Positions 26,265-36,042 are shown, counted from the stretch's first letter. The stretch: 64,000 bases of DNA from Sphingobium lactosutens DS20 (GCF_000445105.1 NZ_ATDP01000101.1:186001-250000); one strand, 5' to 3'. Translations and numbers: made by a program. Notes: generated from the sequence alone by a model not told the origin.

Positions 26265-27938
26265 TCAGATTCCGCTTTTCGCGAGCATCCGCGACACCAG
26301 CCAAAGCATGGGTCTGGAAGCGAAGATGGGCCGGGCAAGAGGCAGTATTTTTTCGACGGCCGCCGGCATGGCGGCGATCACATATTCGTTGCTTTTCGAC
26401 CTGTCTTCCGGGTCGAACGCGTTTTTGACCTTGCGCATGTAGCTGGCCGCTTTGCCAAATCGCGCTCCGGTGACATCGGCGATCGGGCCGACTGAGAGAG
26501 CCGTGTGGCCTACCGGGTTCGCCCAGCTTTCGCGGAAATGGTCGAGCAGAGAATGGAGCGCGGCCCGGCGCGACGCTTCTTTCGCAGGGTCAAACTGGAG
26601 GATATTCTCCGCCCACATATATCGCCCTTCCTGTGGCCAGATCCATTGCTCTTCCTTGCCGCCCTGGGTGAGATGACCGCCAGGCTGGTTCTGCCCCTTG
26701 AGGATGGTTTCGCCTGCTTCGATAGCTCGGGGCAGGAAATGAAAGGAATCCAGCACGCCAAAAGACGTGGTGATACCGCTCGCAGGCCGCAAAACGCGTG
26801 GCACATAGTGAGAGGTGAACAGATTGCGAAACAGCACCTGCTCATCCTGTCGATCGAGTTTCAGGAAGCGCCCCCCCGAAGCCGCGACGATATCGCGCAG
26901 GCAGGCCGTGCGCCACGCATGCTCCTCAGCAGAGCGCGCAACCGTCAACAGCGTCCAGCTGCTATCATTTTCCGTCCAAGCGACTTCGGGAAGCGTCCCA
27001 GCTTCCGACTTTTCTATATATTCGGCATTTGTCGCAGTCACCGTCCAACCGATGTGATCAGCCGGCATGCGCAACATGGCGAAGACCAGATCGTCCTGAA
27101 GCAGCTGGAATGTGCCCTCGCGCTGGCATTCAACGTCCGGCCACACCACTTGATGAAAGCCAAAATGCTCAGGGATCTCTGATCCGATCTGTGGCAGCGA
27201 TCCCGTGTCCCGCAATACCCCTTTAAGCGGAACCGGATAGAGTTTGTACCCGATCCGGGTGAAGACTCCGAGCCCCCCTCCTGCTCCAAAGAAGCCGCGG
27301 ATCATGCCTCGCACGCCCGGACCGGGGCCTTCACCTGCGAACCATCCGCAATCACTGCCCGAGGTGCCGCCTCGAACAATATCGCCTTTGGGCGAAACCC
27401 ATTCCCAGGACAGCAAATTGCGCATATTCGCGCTCGTCCCCTGCGACGTAATGCCTACGCCGATCAGCGACGTCGCGGACGCCAGGGGAGAATGCGCCGG
27501 GCCAGCCCCGACGATATGACAGGTCATGCCGTGCTTCAGCGCTTCGGCCTGCAACATTCCGGCGGTCGCATATGGGCCGATTATGGCCATGCGGTCTTCC
27601 GGCACGATTTCAAGCTGGTTCATCCGGCGCAGGTCTATCGAAATGGACCGGTCACTCGAGACATTGGCCATGGATCCGTAGCCGGTGGAGTGCGCCTTGA
27701 AATGCAGATCGTGCCGTATGCAGCATTTGACGATGGCGGCAACTTCTTCGGTGGTCGATGGCATGACGACGACAACGGGCCAGAATTTGGCGAATTTGGA
27801 GTCGCCCGGCACCTTGCCGACGCCGCAGGACCATGCGTAACCGCTCAATATCGCCGGGTCGTCGCTGATGTGACGAGAGCCGACGATTTCTTCGAACTCG
27901 CGACGCGCTGCATCGCTCAATTTCGCCCCTTGGGCCAT
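26265..27938 (-). CDS. FAD-linked oxidase (FAD_binding_4; VAO/GlcD superfamily)
   Basis: A 557-residue flavoprotein of the vanillyl-alcohol-oxidase / p-cresol-methylhydroxylase superfamily. The FAD-binding fold includes HSTGYGSMANVS and the central GAGPAHSPLASATSLIGVGITSQG. A GFFGAGGGLGVFTRIGYKLYP segment follows near residue 230. Its length fits VAO/PCMH-type enzymes better than GlcD (~480-500). The start is ATG 27938, one base after the stop of the Fe-S gene. It probably forms a membrane-linked complex with the Fe-S protein and the second FAD protein. The electron acceptor and substrate are not visible. Confidence 0.8.
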   Translation of the reverse strand: MAQGAKLSDAARREFEEIVGSRHISDDPAILSGYAWSCGVGKVPGDSKFAKFWPVVVVMPSTTEEVAAIVKCCIRHDLHFKAHSTGYGSMANVSSDRSISIDLRRMNQLEIVPEDRMAIIGPYATAGMLQAEALKHGMTCHIVGAGPAHSPLASATSLIGVGITSQGTSANMRNLLSWEWVSPKGDIVRGGTSGSDCGWFAGEGPGPGVRGMIRGFFGAGGGLGVFTRIGYKLYPVPLKGVLRDTGSLPQIGSEIPEHFGFHQVVWPDVECQREGTFQLLQDDLVFAMLRMPADHIGWTVTATNAEYIEKSEAGTLPEVAWTENDSSWTLLTVARSAEEHAWRTACLRDIVAASGGRFLKLDRQDEQVLFRNLFTSHYVPRVLRPASGITTSFGVLDSFHFLPRAIEAGETILKGQNQPGGHLTQGGKEEQWIWPQEGRYMWAENILQFDPAKEASRRAALHSLLDHFRESWANPVGHTALSVGPIADVTGARFGKAASYMRKVKNAFDPEDRSKSNEYVIAAMPAAVEKILPLARPIFASRPMLWLVSRMLAKSGI

Positions 27939-27939
27939 G

Positions 27940-29241
27940 TCAGTTTGCTCCTGGACGGATGCTGGCCGCGACAAGGTCGAGCAGATCGAGCGTCTGCGCG
28001 ATGCCTTCACCATGTCGTGCTAGATGGTCAGTGCAATTGCTGCATGCGCTGACCATCAATTCGGCATCGCTTGGAGAAACCTCCGCGAGACGATTGCGGG
28101 CGGCCTGCACCGAAGCCTCAGGCGCCGCTTCGCGCACGCCACCGCTGGCGCCGCAGCAATAGCTGGCCGCTCTATTGCGTTCAAGTTCGGCCAGTTGAGC
28201 GCCCATCGCCCGAAGCAATCTGCGAGGAGCATCGTAAACGCCGTTATTACCGAACCGGACGAGATCGGGCGCCCGCGACACCTTGAAACCTCCGGGTGAT
28301 GTGTCCACCCGGGTATCATGCGGAACCCATGCTTCACTCAATCGGCCCAGCTTGCAGGAATCATGATAGGCGATGACCGAACCGACTAGCGCGGCCGACT
28401 TAGCCAGGTGGATGCGTCCACAATTCAGCAGGTCCAGCAGATATTCTGTGAAGTGAAGCACGCGGGCCTGGGAAAAGGACACGCCGAGGCGGGGATAGAC
28501 GGCCCGGTACGCGGCAATGGCCGCCGACGAGAATGTCACCACCGTCGGCACCTCAAGCCGCTCAACCTGTTCGACAAATTGCAAGGCGAGCCGGCGAGCG
28601 TCGTCAGGATACCCAAGGTCAAAAGCGAGCGAGCCGCACGACTCTTCGTCCTCGCCGAGATAAGCGCAGGTGACGCCTGCAGCTTGTATCGCACGGACGA
28701 TAGCGCGCAGGCTTTCGTGTTTGGCAGTCGCGTAACTCAGGGTGCTGCCAATATGCAGCACTACATCTGCTCCCGGCGCCGATGACGGCATTTGCGCGAG
28801 GCCCTCGGTCCATGCGCTCCGCTCGCGCCGATGCGCGCCGATGCTGTTCCCGAAGGTCCGGATATTCTGGATCAGCGTCTTGTGAGCCGAGGGTGAATGG
28901 CCAGCGGCCACCACCTGTTCACGAAGCGCGTAAAGACTGTCGAGCGGTTCGATACTTTCGCCGAAATTGACTTTGCAGGAGACGTCGCACCCACCGCACA
29001 TGGAACAGGCTGACATGGCGTCGATGAAACCCTGTGTCACGGGCGTTTGTCCGGCCAGCAACGCTGCCCCCATGATCAATTGCCCGCCTCCGCTGAAGGC
29101 GTGGAACTCGCCAAAATCCATGCTCGGACAGATGGACGCGTGGGTTTGACTTTTTGGCGTGGGGACGAATTTGCATTGCGAACAGCGGGTGCAACGCTCA
29201 ATGAAGTCCCGGCGGGCTTCAAGCTTTGGATAATTGGTCAT
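27940..29241 (-). CDS. CCG-domain iron-sulfur oxidoreductase subunit (GlcF/GlpC/HdrB-like)
   Basis: A 433-residue electron-transfer subunit. Two [4Fe-4S] ligand groups occur at the N-terminus: CTRCSQCKF with a later Cys (residues ~17-38) and CSMCGGCDVSC (~79-89). Two CCG-type blocks follow, one with AYHDSCKLGR and one with ASYCCGASGG, the latter near residue 365. The layout matches GlcF, GlpC and LutA/E. It lies between the two FAD-subunit genes and overlaps the upstream one by ATGA. It likely passes electrons from the flavoproteins to quinone at the inner membrane. Confidence 0.88.
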   Translation of the reverse strand: MTNYPKLEARRDFIERCTRCSQCKFVPTPKSQTHASICPSMDFGEFHAFSGGGQLIMGAALLAGQTPVTQGFIDAMSACSMCGGCDVSCKVNFGESIEPLDSLYALREQVVAAGHSPSAHKTLIQNIRTFGNSIGAHRRERSAWTEGLAQMPSSAPGADVVLHIGSTLSYATAKHESLRAIVRAIQAAGVTCAYLGEDEESCGSLAFDLGYPDDARRLALQFVEQVERLEVPTVVTFSSAAIAAYRAVYPRLGVSFSQARVLHFTEYLLDLLNCGRIHLAKSAALVGSVIAYHDSCKLGRLSEAWVPHDTRVDTSPGGFKVSRAPDLVRFGNNGVYDAPRRLLRAMGAQLAELERNRAASYCCGASGGVREAAPEASVQAARNRLAEVSPSDAELMVSACSNCTDHLARHGEGIAQTLDLLDLVAASIRPGAN

Positions 29242-30665
29242 GCTATAGCACTCGCATAAGGAATTTGACCAGGGTTGAGTATGCCGTTGGGGTCGAGCAG
29301 CGCCTTGGTCGTAGCCAGCATGCCCTTCACCGATCGGCCTTGCTCAAAAGCCATATCCTTCCACGCCCCATAGGGCCTGCTGAAGAACGCCCCCGAATTG
29401 CGGCTGGTTTCGATGACAAGCTGGCGAGCCTTCTCCGCGGCCTTGACGTCCACATCGGTCCAGGTGAAATCGACGTGGGTCGACACACCTTGAATAACCG
29501 GTTGGATATAGATCGCAGGATCAGGCCCCGCATCTAGCGCCGTCAGGTGATCCAGTGCGCGTTCGACGGTGGCAGCGGTCCGGCTGGAGGATTGGAGAAA
29601 AAACAGCTCAGTGTAAGTGCTACCGGCCCGGCTCTTGTAGTTCGCTTCGTTCGAACGCCGCAGCTGCTCGGCAAATGCGTCTGCGCCAATAGCGCCAAGC
29701 GCGTCACTCATCAACGCACCGAGATTTGATGCGCATCGAGCGAGATCGCTGTTTTGCCAAGCGACCTTCTCGCTCGGCCGATGTTGGTCGCCGGCAACGG
29801 TGACAAAGAGTGTCCAATTTGCGGGATGCGGCAGGGTCATCCCCCGACCGGCCATCAATCGTATCTGCTGTCCATTGGCGATGAAAAGCGCTGTTCCCAC
29901 TCGCCGATGGGTCAGTTCCCGCGCCAGATCGACCAGCGGCCTCAGCCTGTCGGATGAAATGAACCAGCTCTGTTCCGCTTGAGGGACAGGTTCGCAATAG
30001 ACCGCCCCCCAAGTCATGATGCCCAGCGTACCCTGCGCTCCCTGCAGGACGCGCAGCAGGTCGATGGCGGCGGGACCGGGGGCCACCATATGACGATGAC
30101 CGCGCTGCAACTGCTTCGAAAGTGACCCTTCTACAGCAGCGGAGCCTGTCAGCACGCGATCGCCCGTCCCCAAAATGGCGCAGGTGCCGCCAAAGGGGTC
30201 GGCGACGTCCCAGTGCACGCCCGGATTGAGGAGAGGCTCGCGTTCCAGATGAGAGGCGAGCACCGACTTGCCTGCTCGGGGAAGCAGCGGCCGCAGAGCG
30301 CGCAATCCATAAGGCCGTAGCAGATCATCGACTGCGCCGAACGTCACGCCTGGTTCGATGATCGCGATCTTGTCCCGACCGTCAGCATGGATCAAGGCAT
30401 TCATCGAAGAAAGGTCCATGATGACCGCCCCGGCAACGGCAGGGACGGTGTCGCCTCGACGGCGCGCGCCGGTAGACGATACCGGGACCAGCGGAACCTG
30501 TTTGCTGTTGGCCCAAAGGACCATTTCCACGACTTGATCCTCATCGGCGGGACGGGCGATGGCTCGCGGAATATGCACACCGGTGACGTCCTCGTCCCGA
30601 GCAAAAGCGGAAAGCGCCTTCGCATCAGTCGATGTTGCGATTCCTTTCGGAAAGTCGATGAGCAT
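29238..30665 (-). CDS. FAD-binding oxidoreductase (GlcD/GlcE-like)
   Basis: A 475-residue FAD_binding_4 protein. The N-terminal FAD fold contains VPVSSTGARRRGD and AIIEPGVTFGAVDDLL, and HWDVADPFGGTCAILGTGDRVLTG lies near residue 160. The C-terminus LLDPNGILNPGQIPY is the family's standard end. It is the first gene of the minus operon with the Fe-S protein and a second FAD protein. Two unlike FAD subunits plus a CCG subunit recall GlcDEF, although the sequences are divergent. The start is ATG 30665; the ribosome site is weak. A 116-base gap with a GC hairpin separates it from the TBDR upstream. Confidence 0.8.
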   Translation of the reverse strand: MLIDFPKGIATSTDAKALSAFARDEDVTGVHIPRAIARPADEDQVVEMVLWANSKQVPLVPVSSTGARRRGDTVPAVAGAVIMDLSSMNALIHADGRDKIAIIEPGVTFGAVDDLLRPYGLRALRPLLPRAGKSVLASHLEREPLLNPGVHWDVADPFGGTCAILGTGDRVLTGSAAVEGSLSKQLQRGHRHMVAPGPAAIDLLRVLQGAQGTLGIMTWGAVYCEPVPQAEQSWFISSDRLRPLVDLARELTHRRVGTALFIANGQQIRLMAGRGMTLPHPANWTLFVTVAGDQHRPSEKVAWQNSDLARCASNLGALMSDALGAIGADAFAEQLRRSNEANYKSRAGSTYTELFFLQSSSRTAATVERALDHLTALDAGPDPAIYIQPVIQGVSTHVDFTWTDVDVKAAEKARQLVIETSRNSGAFFSRPYGAWKDMAFEQGRSVKGMLATTKALLDPNGILNPGQIPYASAIA

Positions 30666-30739
30666 GTATCAGTCCCGCTTGGAGCCACCAGCTCGTGGCA
30701 AAACCGAGCACTGGCTGGCATTTCGATTTTTTGCTGCTT

Positions 30740-30771
30740 GGGGCGGGCGGGGCCGCGCCCCCTCGCCCCGC
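30740..30771. other. GC-rich hairpin between TBDR and oxidase operon
   Basis: Two competing stems are possible: GGGGCG (30740-30745) with CGCCCC (30756-30761), or GCGGGGC (30747-30753) with GCCCCGC (30765-30771). No T-run follows on the minus strand, so it is not a standard terminator. It may attenuate or stabilise the transcript between receptor and enzymes. Confidence 0.35.
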
Positions 30772-30781
30772 GCTTGACTGG

Positions 30782-33167
30782 TCAGAAGTCGAAGTCCAGC
30801 CGTACGCCATATGTGCGCGGCGGGTTGAAGGACGCCGTGGTTTGGCCGCTGATCCCGTTATATTGACTGAGATTGAAAACACGCCTGTCGAAAACGTTGT
30901 TCACATAGCCGGTCAGGCTCCACTTATGATTGGACGCAGCAATCGTAATGGCTCCATCGACGAGCCAGTGCGACGGCTGTTGGGAGAAAGGCAAGCGCTC
31001 GAACATGACCAGGCTTCGCGTCTGGAAATGGCCGTTGGCCTCAAACTTCAGATCGAGTTTATCGGAGAGAGGAACGGTTTGCTGCGCACCAAGGTTGATG
31101 GTCCACTTTGGGCGAACGCAGCGCAGTTTTCCCCGAACAATCGACCGTGTAGGTGCCCGTACCTGGAGCAACCACATAGGGACACTGGACATTGGGCGGA
31201 ATTGAGCCAGCGGGCAGACGAGCCAGAGAACTCGTATCGAATTCCGAATAAACGAAATTCTTATATTTTGCGTCGAGATACTGGATATTAACATTGAGCG
31301 TTGTGTTGTGTAAAGGTCTCGCCGTTACCTCGACCTCGAAGCCTTTGTTTATCGAGCTGCCGATGTTTTCGGTGATAAACTCCTGACCGCCGGTGGCACC
31401 GATTGAAGCATGCGCTACCTGTTGATCCTTATATTTCCACAGAAACAGCTCAAGGTTCACCTGTAGGTGGTTATTTAAAAAGCGGTTCTTGCTGCCGATT
31501 GTCCAGGCATCGATCGATTCGGGCTGATAGACCGGATTGACAGACGAGAAGGAAAATCCGCCGGCGCGGTATCCGGTTTCAAAGCTCGCATAGAGCAGCG
31601 ATTGATCCCGCGGCTCAAACTCGGCCGCAATGCGGTAGGTCAGCTTGCTGGGCGCAGTGCGATCGTTGATCACGACACTTCCGGGCGACCAGATGACCGG
31701 TTTGGTGTTGGTCGGATCGATATAGACTGGCGAACCGGGAGGCCGAATGAAGCCGATCGCCCTCATCGCCGTATCGACGTCGGGAAAATAGCCGGACGGA
31801 AAATAGTCAAAGTTCGGGCAGCCGCTCGGTGAAAGACAAATACCTTGGACAGAATTCAGCGCACCTCTGAAAGTTTTTTCGTCCTTCGTGTATCGCGCCG
31901 CACCCGTAAGGCGAAAGATATCGGAAAGATTGACCGTCACCTTGCTGAATCCAGCATAGGATTGGGTGTCCTGCGACAGGGATTGAAAGCCGCCAAAGAC
32001 CTTCTGATTGACGCCGAATGTCGCATCCACCTGTTCGCCGAAATAAAACGCCCCTAGCAACCAGTCGATCGCGCCGATGCGGCCAGCGAGGCGGGTTTCG
32101 AAGCTGAGCTGCTGATCCCGTTCATCGGTTGTGATCGCGAAACCAGGCGACACGGACAGCAAGTTGAGGTCAGCCTTGCGCAGAGAAGCCAGCATGGTGA
32201 GTTCGGTGTCGCCAAAGCGTTTAACGAGTTCCCCTGAAAACCCCCAATATTGGTTGTCGTTGAAAGGGCGCTGTGGGAACGGCCCTATCACGGTGCCCGC
32301 TGGCGGGAAGAAGGACTGTTTCTGTATGGCGACACTGCGCGGGTCAAAGAGCCCGACATCTGCGTCAAATCCGGTCGGGACCAAACCTGTCCCGGGCACA
32401 TTGCGGGCGACTATGACGCTGTTGGGCCCGCTTCCGCCTTGGTCGAAATAGTCGGCCGACAAGCGAATTTTGACGTCGTCGGTAGGTGCGATGAGCAATT
32501 GAGCACGTATGGCGCGCCCTTTGTCGTCATAAGTTCCGTCTGTCGCATATCCATCATGGCCGAACGCGGAACCTGAAATGCGCAGCGCGACCTTATCGGA
32601 AACCGGAATATTGACCGCAAGCTGAGCATTATAGGCATCGTAATTGCCGTAGCTGACCGCGCCCTTGATCCCAAACTCGCCAAGATGGGGCTTTTCAGGC
32701 AGGATATTGATCGCGCCGCCGGTGGCGTTGCGGCCGTACAAGGTGCCCTGCGGACCCTTAAGCACTTCCACTCGCTCAAGATCGTAAAAAAAACCGGAGG
32801 TTGATGTAGGCCGCCCAATATAAACACCGTCATAGTTCACCGCGATAGCGGAATCGGTGTAGGGATTGGATGTCTGTGTGCCGACACCGCGAAGAAAAAT
32901 GATGGGGCTGGCGCCGGACGCCGTTGAAATCTGCAGGGCCGGCGCCAGCGTGGTGAGGTCCGCAGGGCGCAGCACATTTGCCATCGCCTCAGGCTGGATG
33001 ACGGCGATTGCCAGAGCTGCCTTCTGCGCGGTTTCCGCCTTGCGCTGCGCTGTAACGACAATTTCTGCGAGGCCGTCATCAGCGGGTGCACTGTCCTGTG
33101 CGATTGCCGCCAGCGGCATTGCCGTCAGCACGGCAAGGGTCGAAACTCCAATCATCTGCGCTTTCAT
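30782..33167 (-). pseudogene. TonB-dependent receptor with single-base frameshift
   Basis: The start is ATG 33167, with GGGGAGGA five bases upstream and a signal peptide ending at AAIAQD. The plug has AEIVVTAQRK and RVEVLKGPQGTLYGRNATGG. The frame runs to about 31105, where CCCAAAGTGGACC carries one extra base compared with the expected SPKWTIN reading. From there the correct barrel end continues in the next frame to TGA 30782 (TYGVRLDFDF). The total of 2386 bases is one more than a multiple of three. If real, the last ~110 residues of the barrel are lost and the receptor is probably inactive; a sequencing error is also possible. It diverges from the TetR gene. Confidence 0.82.
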
Positions 33168-33314
33168 TTGTCCTCCCCCAAGGCGTTGTTCGCGCATTTT
33201 AATGCGCTTCGTGACATTGCCGAACCCGATCAGCAGTGGCCGGTCCGATTACAAAACAGTCGTTCTTTTTTGATAACTGGACGAGTGTTCTTTTTTTGTC
33301 AAGGGTCGTTGTCG

Positions 33315-33329
33315 AGGTCGGAACGACCT
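33315..33329. promoter_or_regulatory. candidate TetR operator
   Basis: The perfect dyad AGGTCG-GAA-CGACCT lies 83 bases before the tetR-like start codon, in the region shared with the divergent TBDR. An extra half-site GGTCGTT occurs at 33304-33310 and pairs with AACGACC. Position and symmetry suit TetR autoregulation and control of the receptor operon. Confidence 0.45.
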
Positions 33330-33412
33330 TTGAAACGCCATTGCCGCAGGGTCCGGTTTTTTGAAAATTGGTGGCTGATTGCCTGTTCTTCAGTTGCTGC
33401 TAAGGGAACGCG

Positions 33413-34069
33413 ATGAACGCGAAAACGAACTTGTCCAAAGGCCAGAAAACGCGCCAGGCGGTGCTGGACGTCGCGGAGTCCCTATTCGGTCAGCGCAATT
33501 TTGATGGCGTGTCGATTCGTGACGTCGCGCTTGCGGCGGAGATGTCGCTCGGGGCCGTCTCATACCATTTCAAGTCCAAGGAAGCGCTTTTCGAGGAGAC
33601 GGCGGCACGGCGCGCCGTAGATATCGAACGAGAGCGTCTGCATTTATTGGCAAAGCTGGATGACCCTTCGCCGGCAGAAATCCTTGACGCGTTCTGCCGT
33701 CCGATGTTCAAGCGCCTGGAACAACCGGAATGGCGAAACTATATGGGGATGATCCGAGAAATTGTCTTCAATGATCGCTGGCTGCACCTTCTGCCAAGAT
33801 TGTTCGGCCCGACAGTGGACAAATTCCACGACGCCTTGGCAAAAGCCTATCCCGACGTTTCGAAAGAGATCGTTTCGCGGGCCTTTTATTATGTCATCTC
33901 GCTTCTGGTCGCAGTTGCGAACGACACGGCCCACTTCGAAACTGTGACGCATGGCGTATATGGCGGTGACCCAAACCTGACCAATGTCGATGCCAATTAT
34001 GCCCAATTTCACACCTTCGCTGTCGCTGGGTTCCAAGGCTTGATGCTGCGCGCATATCAATCGACATAA
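33413..34069 (+). CDS. TetR-family transcriptional regulator
   Basis: A 218-residue TetR regulator. The N-terminal helix-turn-helix reads TRQAVLDVAESLFGQRNFDGVSIRDVA followed by SLGAVSYHFKSKEALFEE. The C-terminal ~150 residues form the ligand domain, of the CerR/DUF1956-like type with FNDRWLHLLPRLFGP. The start is ATG 33413. It is transcribed away from the TBDR-oxidase-ALDH-CoA ligase genes and is their most likely repressor. The inducer is unknown. A broken monooxygenase gene begins soon after its stop. Confidence 0.88.
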   Translation: MNAKTNLSKGQKTRQAVLDVAESLFGQRNFDGVSIRDVALAAEMSLGAVSYHFKSKEALFEETAARRAVDIERERLHLLAKLDDPSPAEILDAFCRPMFKRLEQPEWRNYMGMIREIVFNDRWLHLLPRLFGPTVDKFHDALAKAYPDVSKEIVSRAFYYVISLLVAVANDTAHFETVTHGVYGGDPNLTNVDANYAQFHTFAVAGFQGLMLRAYQST

Positions 34070-34129
34070 GGCGCCCTTGGGGCGGCCTCGGCGATCGCGA
34101 TTGCCCCGATGCGAGAGGCACCGCCGTCA

Positions 34130-34962
34130 CGGTTGGAAGGGCTGCCAGCCAATGGCGGCATCATGCGGCCGACCCTTCACCGGATCATGCAGCGCCGGGT
34201 CGCGGAGCTTGCCTTGCCTGTCCAACTCGGCGTCACAGTTTCGGCGATCCAGGAGCGCAATGATGGCGTTGACGTAACGTTGAACAATGGCCAGTGCGTG
34301 CGTCACGATCTTGTAATCGGCGCAGACGGCGTGTTTTCGACAATTCGGCAGCTCGCTTTCCCGCACATGCGACTGCCCCAGCCCACAAGCCAAGGCTGCT
34401 GGCGCATTTCCATTCGCAAGCCGCCTGCCCTTGAAGACGGCGAATTTTTCCTTGGGCGCGACAACCCGTGCTGCGCAGACGACGCCTATATGTGGATGCT
34501 CACCGCGCATGAGGAGCGGGAGCACTTCATGACCGACTTGGAACTGTTTGAAACGCTGAAAAATCTGCTCGCCGATTTCGGGGGAAGCGCAGGATGGATC
34601 AGGGACATAATGACGATCAATGACTGGATCAATTATCGCCCCTTGATTGCCGCGCTCCAACCCCGGCCGTGGTCGTCCGGCGGCTTGTCCTTCTGGGTGA
34701 CGCAGTCCATGCGACCACCCCGCACCTTGCTTCGGGCGCTGGCATGGCCGTGGAAAGTGCGATCGTTCTGGCCGAGGAATTGTGTGAACATGACAGCCTG
34801 CGCGCAGGACTCGCCGCTTATGAGGCACGCCGCTTCGACCGATGTCGCGATGTTATCGAATCCAGCTTGGCAATAGGTGAGTCACGGTTGACCCATCGAG
34901 CTCCCCAAGAACAGGCCCAACTGCTTGAAGGCGCCCTGTCGAGACTGAACAAACCATTCTGA
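34130..34962 (+). pseudogene. truncated, frameshifted FAD monooxygenase (relative of the gene at 124-1269)
   Basis: The translation matches the flavin monooxygenase at 124-1269 from EGLPANGGIMRPTLHR to the C-terminal LSRLNKPF. About the first 105 residues, including the GGGIGG motif, are missing. Roughly five residues are lost near 34470 (NPC-CADDAYMW). A one-base deletion near 34675 shifts the frame in front of LLGDAVHATTPHLASGAG. The remaining codons are still clearly similar to the intact gene, so decay is recent or the copy is a diverged paralogue. It cannot bind FAD and is not functional. Confidence 0.88.
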
Positions 34963-35411
34963 AAACCAAGCGGGAGGGCTTGGATGACGCATCCGGTAAA
35001 GGACCCCTGCTCGGCCCGTAAGATTGTGCGCGCGAATTCCAAGTTCGCTGTTGGGCAAGCGCAGCATGGTGAGCGGTTCCGTGTTATCGAACCCGCGCGG
35101 CACAGGATAGGCAGAAGATCGCTCCCGTGGCGGTAGACAAGCGGTAGAACAGGATCGCCCGTTCGCCCAATCGAGCCGACGGGCTTGGGCTCTGATCGTT
35201 GCGAGCCGAAAATCCGCCTTCGTCCAATGTCCCGCAAAGCCTTTGCCCGAGGGTTTGGCTCATGGCTTTGCTCGCCTGCATTATGATATTTCGCCTCGGG
35301 CAAAGTTGATCCTGTGACACTTTACCGAGGGCAAAGTGTCACAGTCGACAAAATAGAGGATCTGGCAAAAAGCGGATTCACATTCGGCCCTCTCTGTGCT
35401 TGATTCACCTT
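34963..35411. other. non-coding segment with repeats
   Basis: This 449-base gap has no gene I can support. It contains the inverted repeats described at 35241-35344; the rest shows no recognisable promoter or RNA gene. Confidence 0.5.
35241..35344. repeat. nested perfect inverted repeats upstream of unknown gene
   Basis: CTTTGCCCGAGG (35241-35252) is the exact inverse of CCTCGGGCAAAG (35294-35305). A second perfect pair follows: CTGTGACACTTT (35312-35323) and AAAGTGTCACAG (35333-35344), nine bases apart. GGGCAAAG occurs again within that spacer and right arm. The set ends 67 bases before the ATG at 35412. It could be an operator cluster, a replication/recombination site, or an element end. 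Confidence 0.6.
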
Positions 35412-35993
35412 ATGTTTCATCCTCCCCGCCCCTCCCCGCTCACCGGCGGCAGCGATATTTCGAGACTGCTTGACCAGCTGTCGCATTGCTGTTCCCGTCC
35501 GCGTTACGCCTTCATGCTGCTGACGCTCATCGCGGATGTGGCCCGACCCGATGGCAGCGCTGGCCCGTTGGTCAAGGTGAACGAAGCGCTGGTCCCGCTG
35601 CGGGACTGGCTCTGCGATGCGTTGACGCCCATGGGACAGCGCGACCCGCGTCGCCTCGCATTGGTCGAGCGCGTGCGTGAGGAGATGGAGAAAAACGGCG
35701 ATCTGACGGGCGAAGCACCAAAGGATGCGCAGATATTGTCTGACGAAGTGCGCAGGCGCGTCCGCGCATCAGGAAAAACAAATCTGAGCCGCGCTGCATC
35801 CGAACTGGTAAAGGCTGGGCTGCTCAAACGCCACTATCAGGGCTATCGCGTGGATCATCTCAATCGGGGTGCGCAGCGTCAGGCCGTCTATACATTGGCC
35901 GGATGCGCAAGGGCATTGATCAGCGGGCGGGCGATACCGCCTCATCCCAACACGCCTGCCCGGTCGAAACAGGGTGATCTGTTCGCGCATTAA
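35412..35993 (+). CDS. unknown protein with winged-helix-like C-terminus (193 aa)
   Basis: A 193-residue cytoplasmic protein that I cannot assign to a named family. A helical N-terminal half (RPRYAFMLLTLIADVA, LVPLRDWLCDAL) is followed by a charged linker (LVERVREEMEKNGDLTGEAPKD). A C-terminal part resembles a winged helix: NLSRAASELVKAGLLKRHYQGYRVDHLNRGAQRQAVYTL. The start ATG 35412 is preferred over TTG 35400. Palindromes upstream would suit autoregulation. It lies alone between a pseudogene and the fucose operon. A role in regulation or in a mobile element is possible. Confidence 0.65.
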   Translation: MFHPPRPSPLTGGSDISRLLDQLSHCCSRPRYAFMLLTLIADVARPDGSAGPLVKVNEALVPLRDWLCDALTPMGQRDPRRLALVERVREEMEKNGDLTGEAPKDAQILSDEVRRRVRASGKTNLSRAASELVKAGLLKRHYQGYRVDHLNRGAQRQAVYTLAGCARALISGRAIPPHPNTPARSKQGDLFAH

Positions 35994-36042
35994 GCGGCGA
36001 CATTGCGCCTTCAACATGGACAAGCAACAGCCCGTTCCAGAG

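Noticed and set aside
30740..30771. Rho-independent terminator for the receptor
   Set aside because: The stem is strong, but the T-run is on the wrong side for minus-strand transcription.
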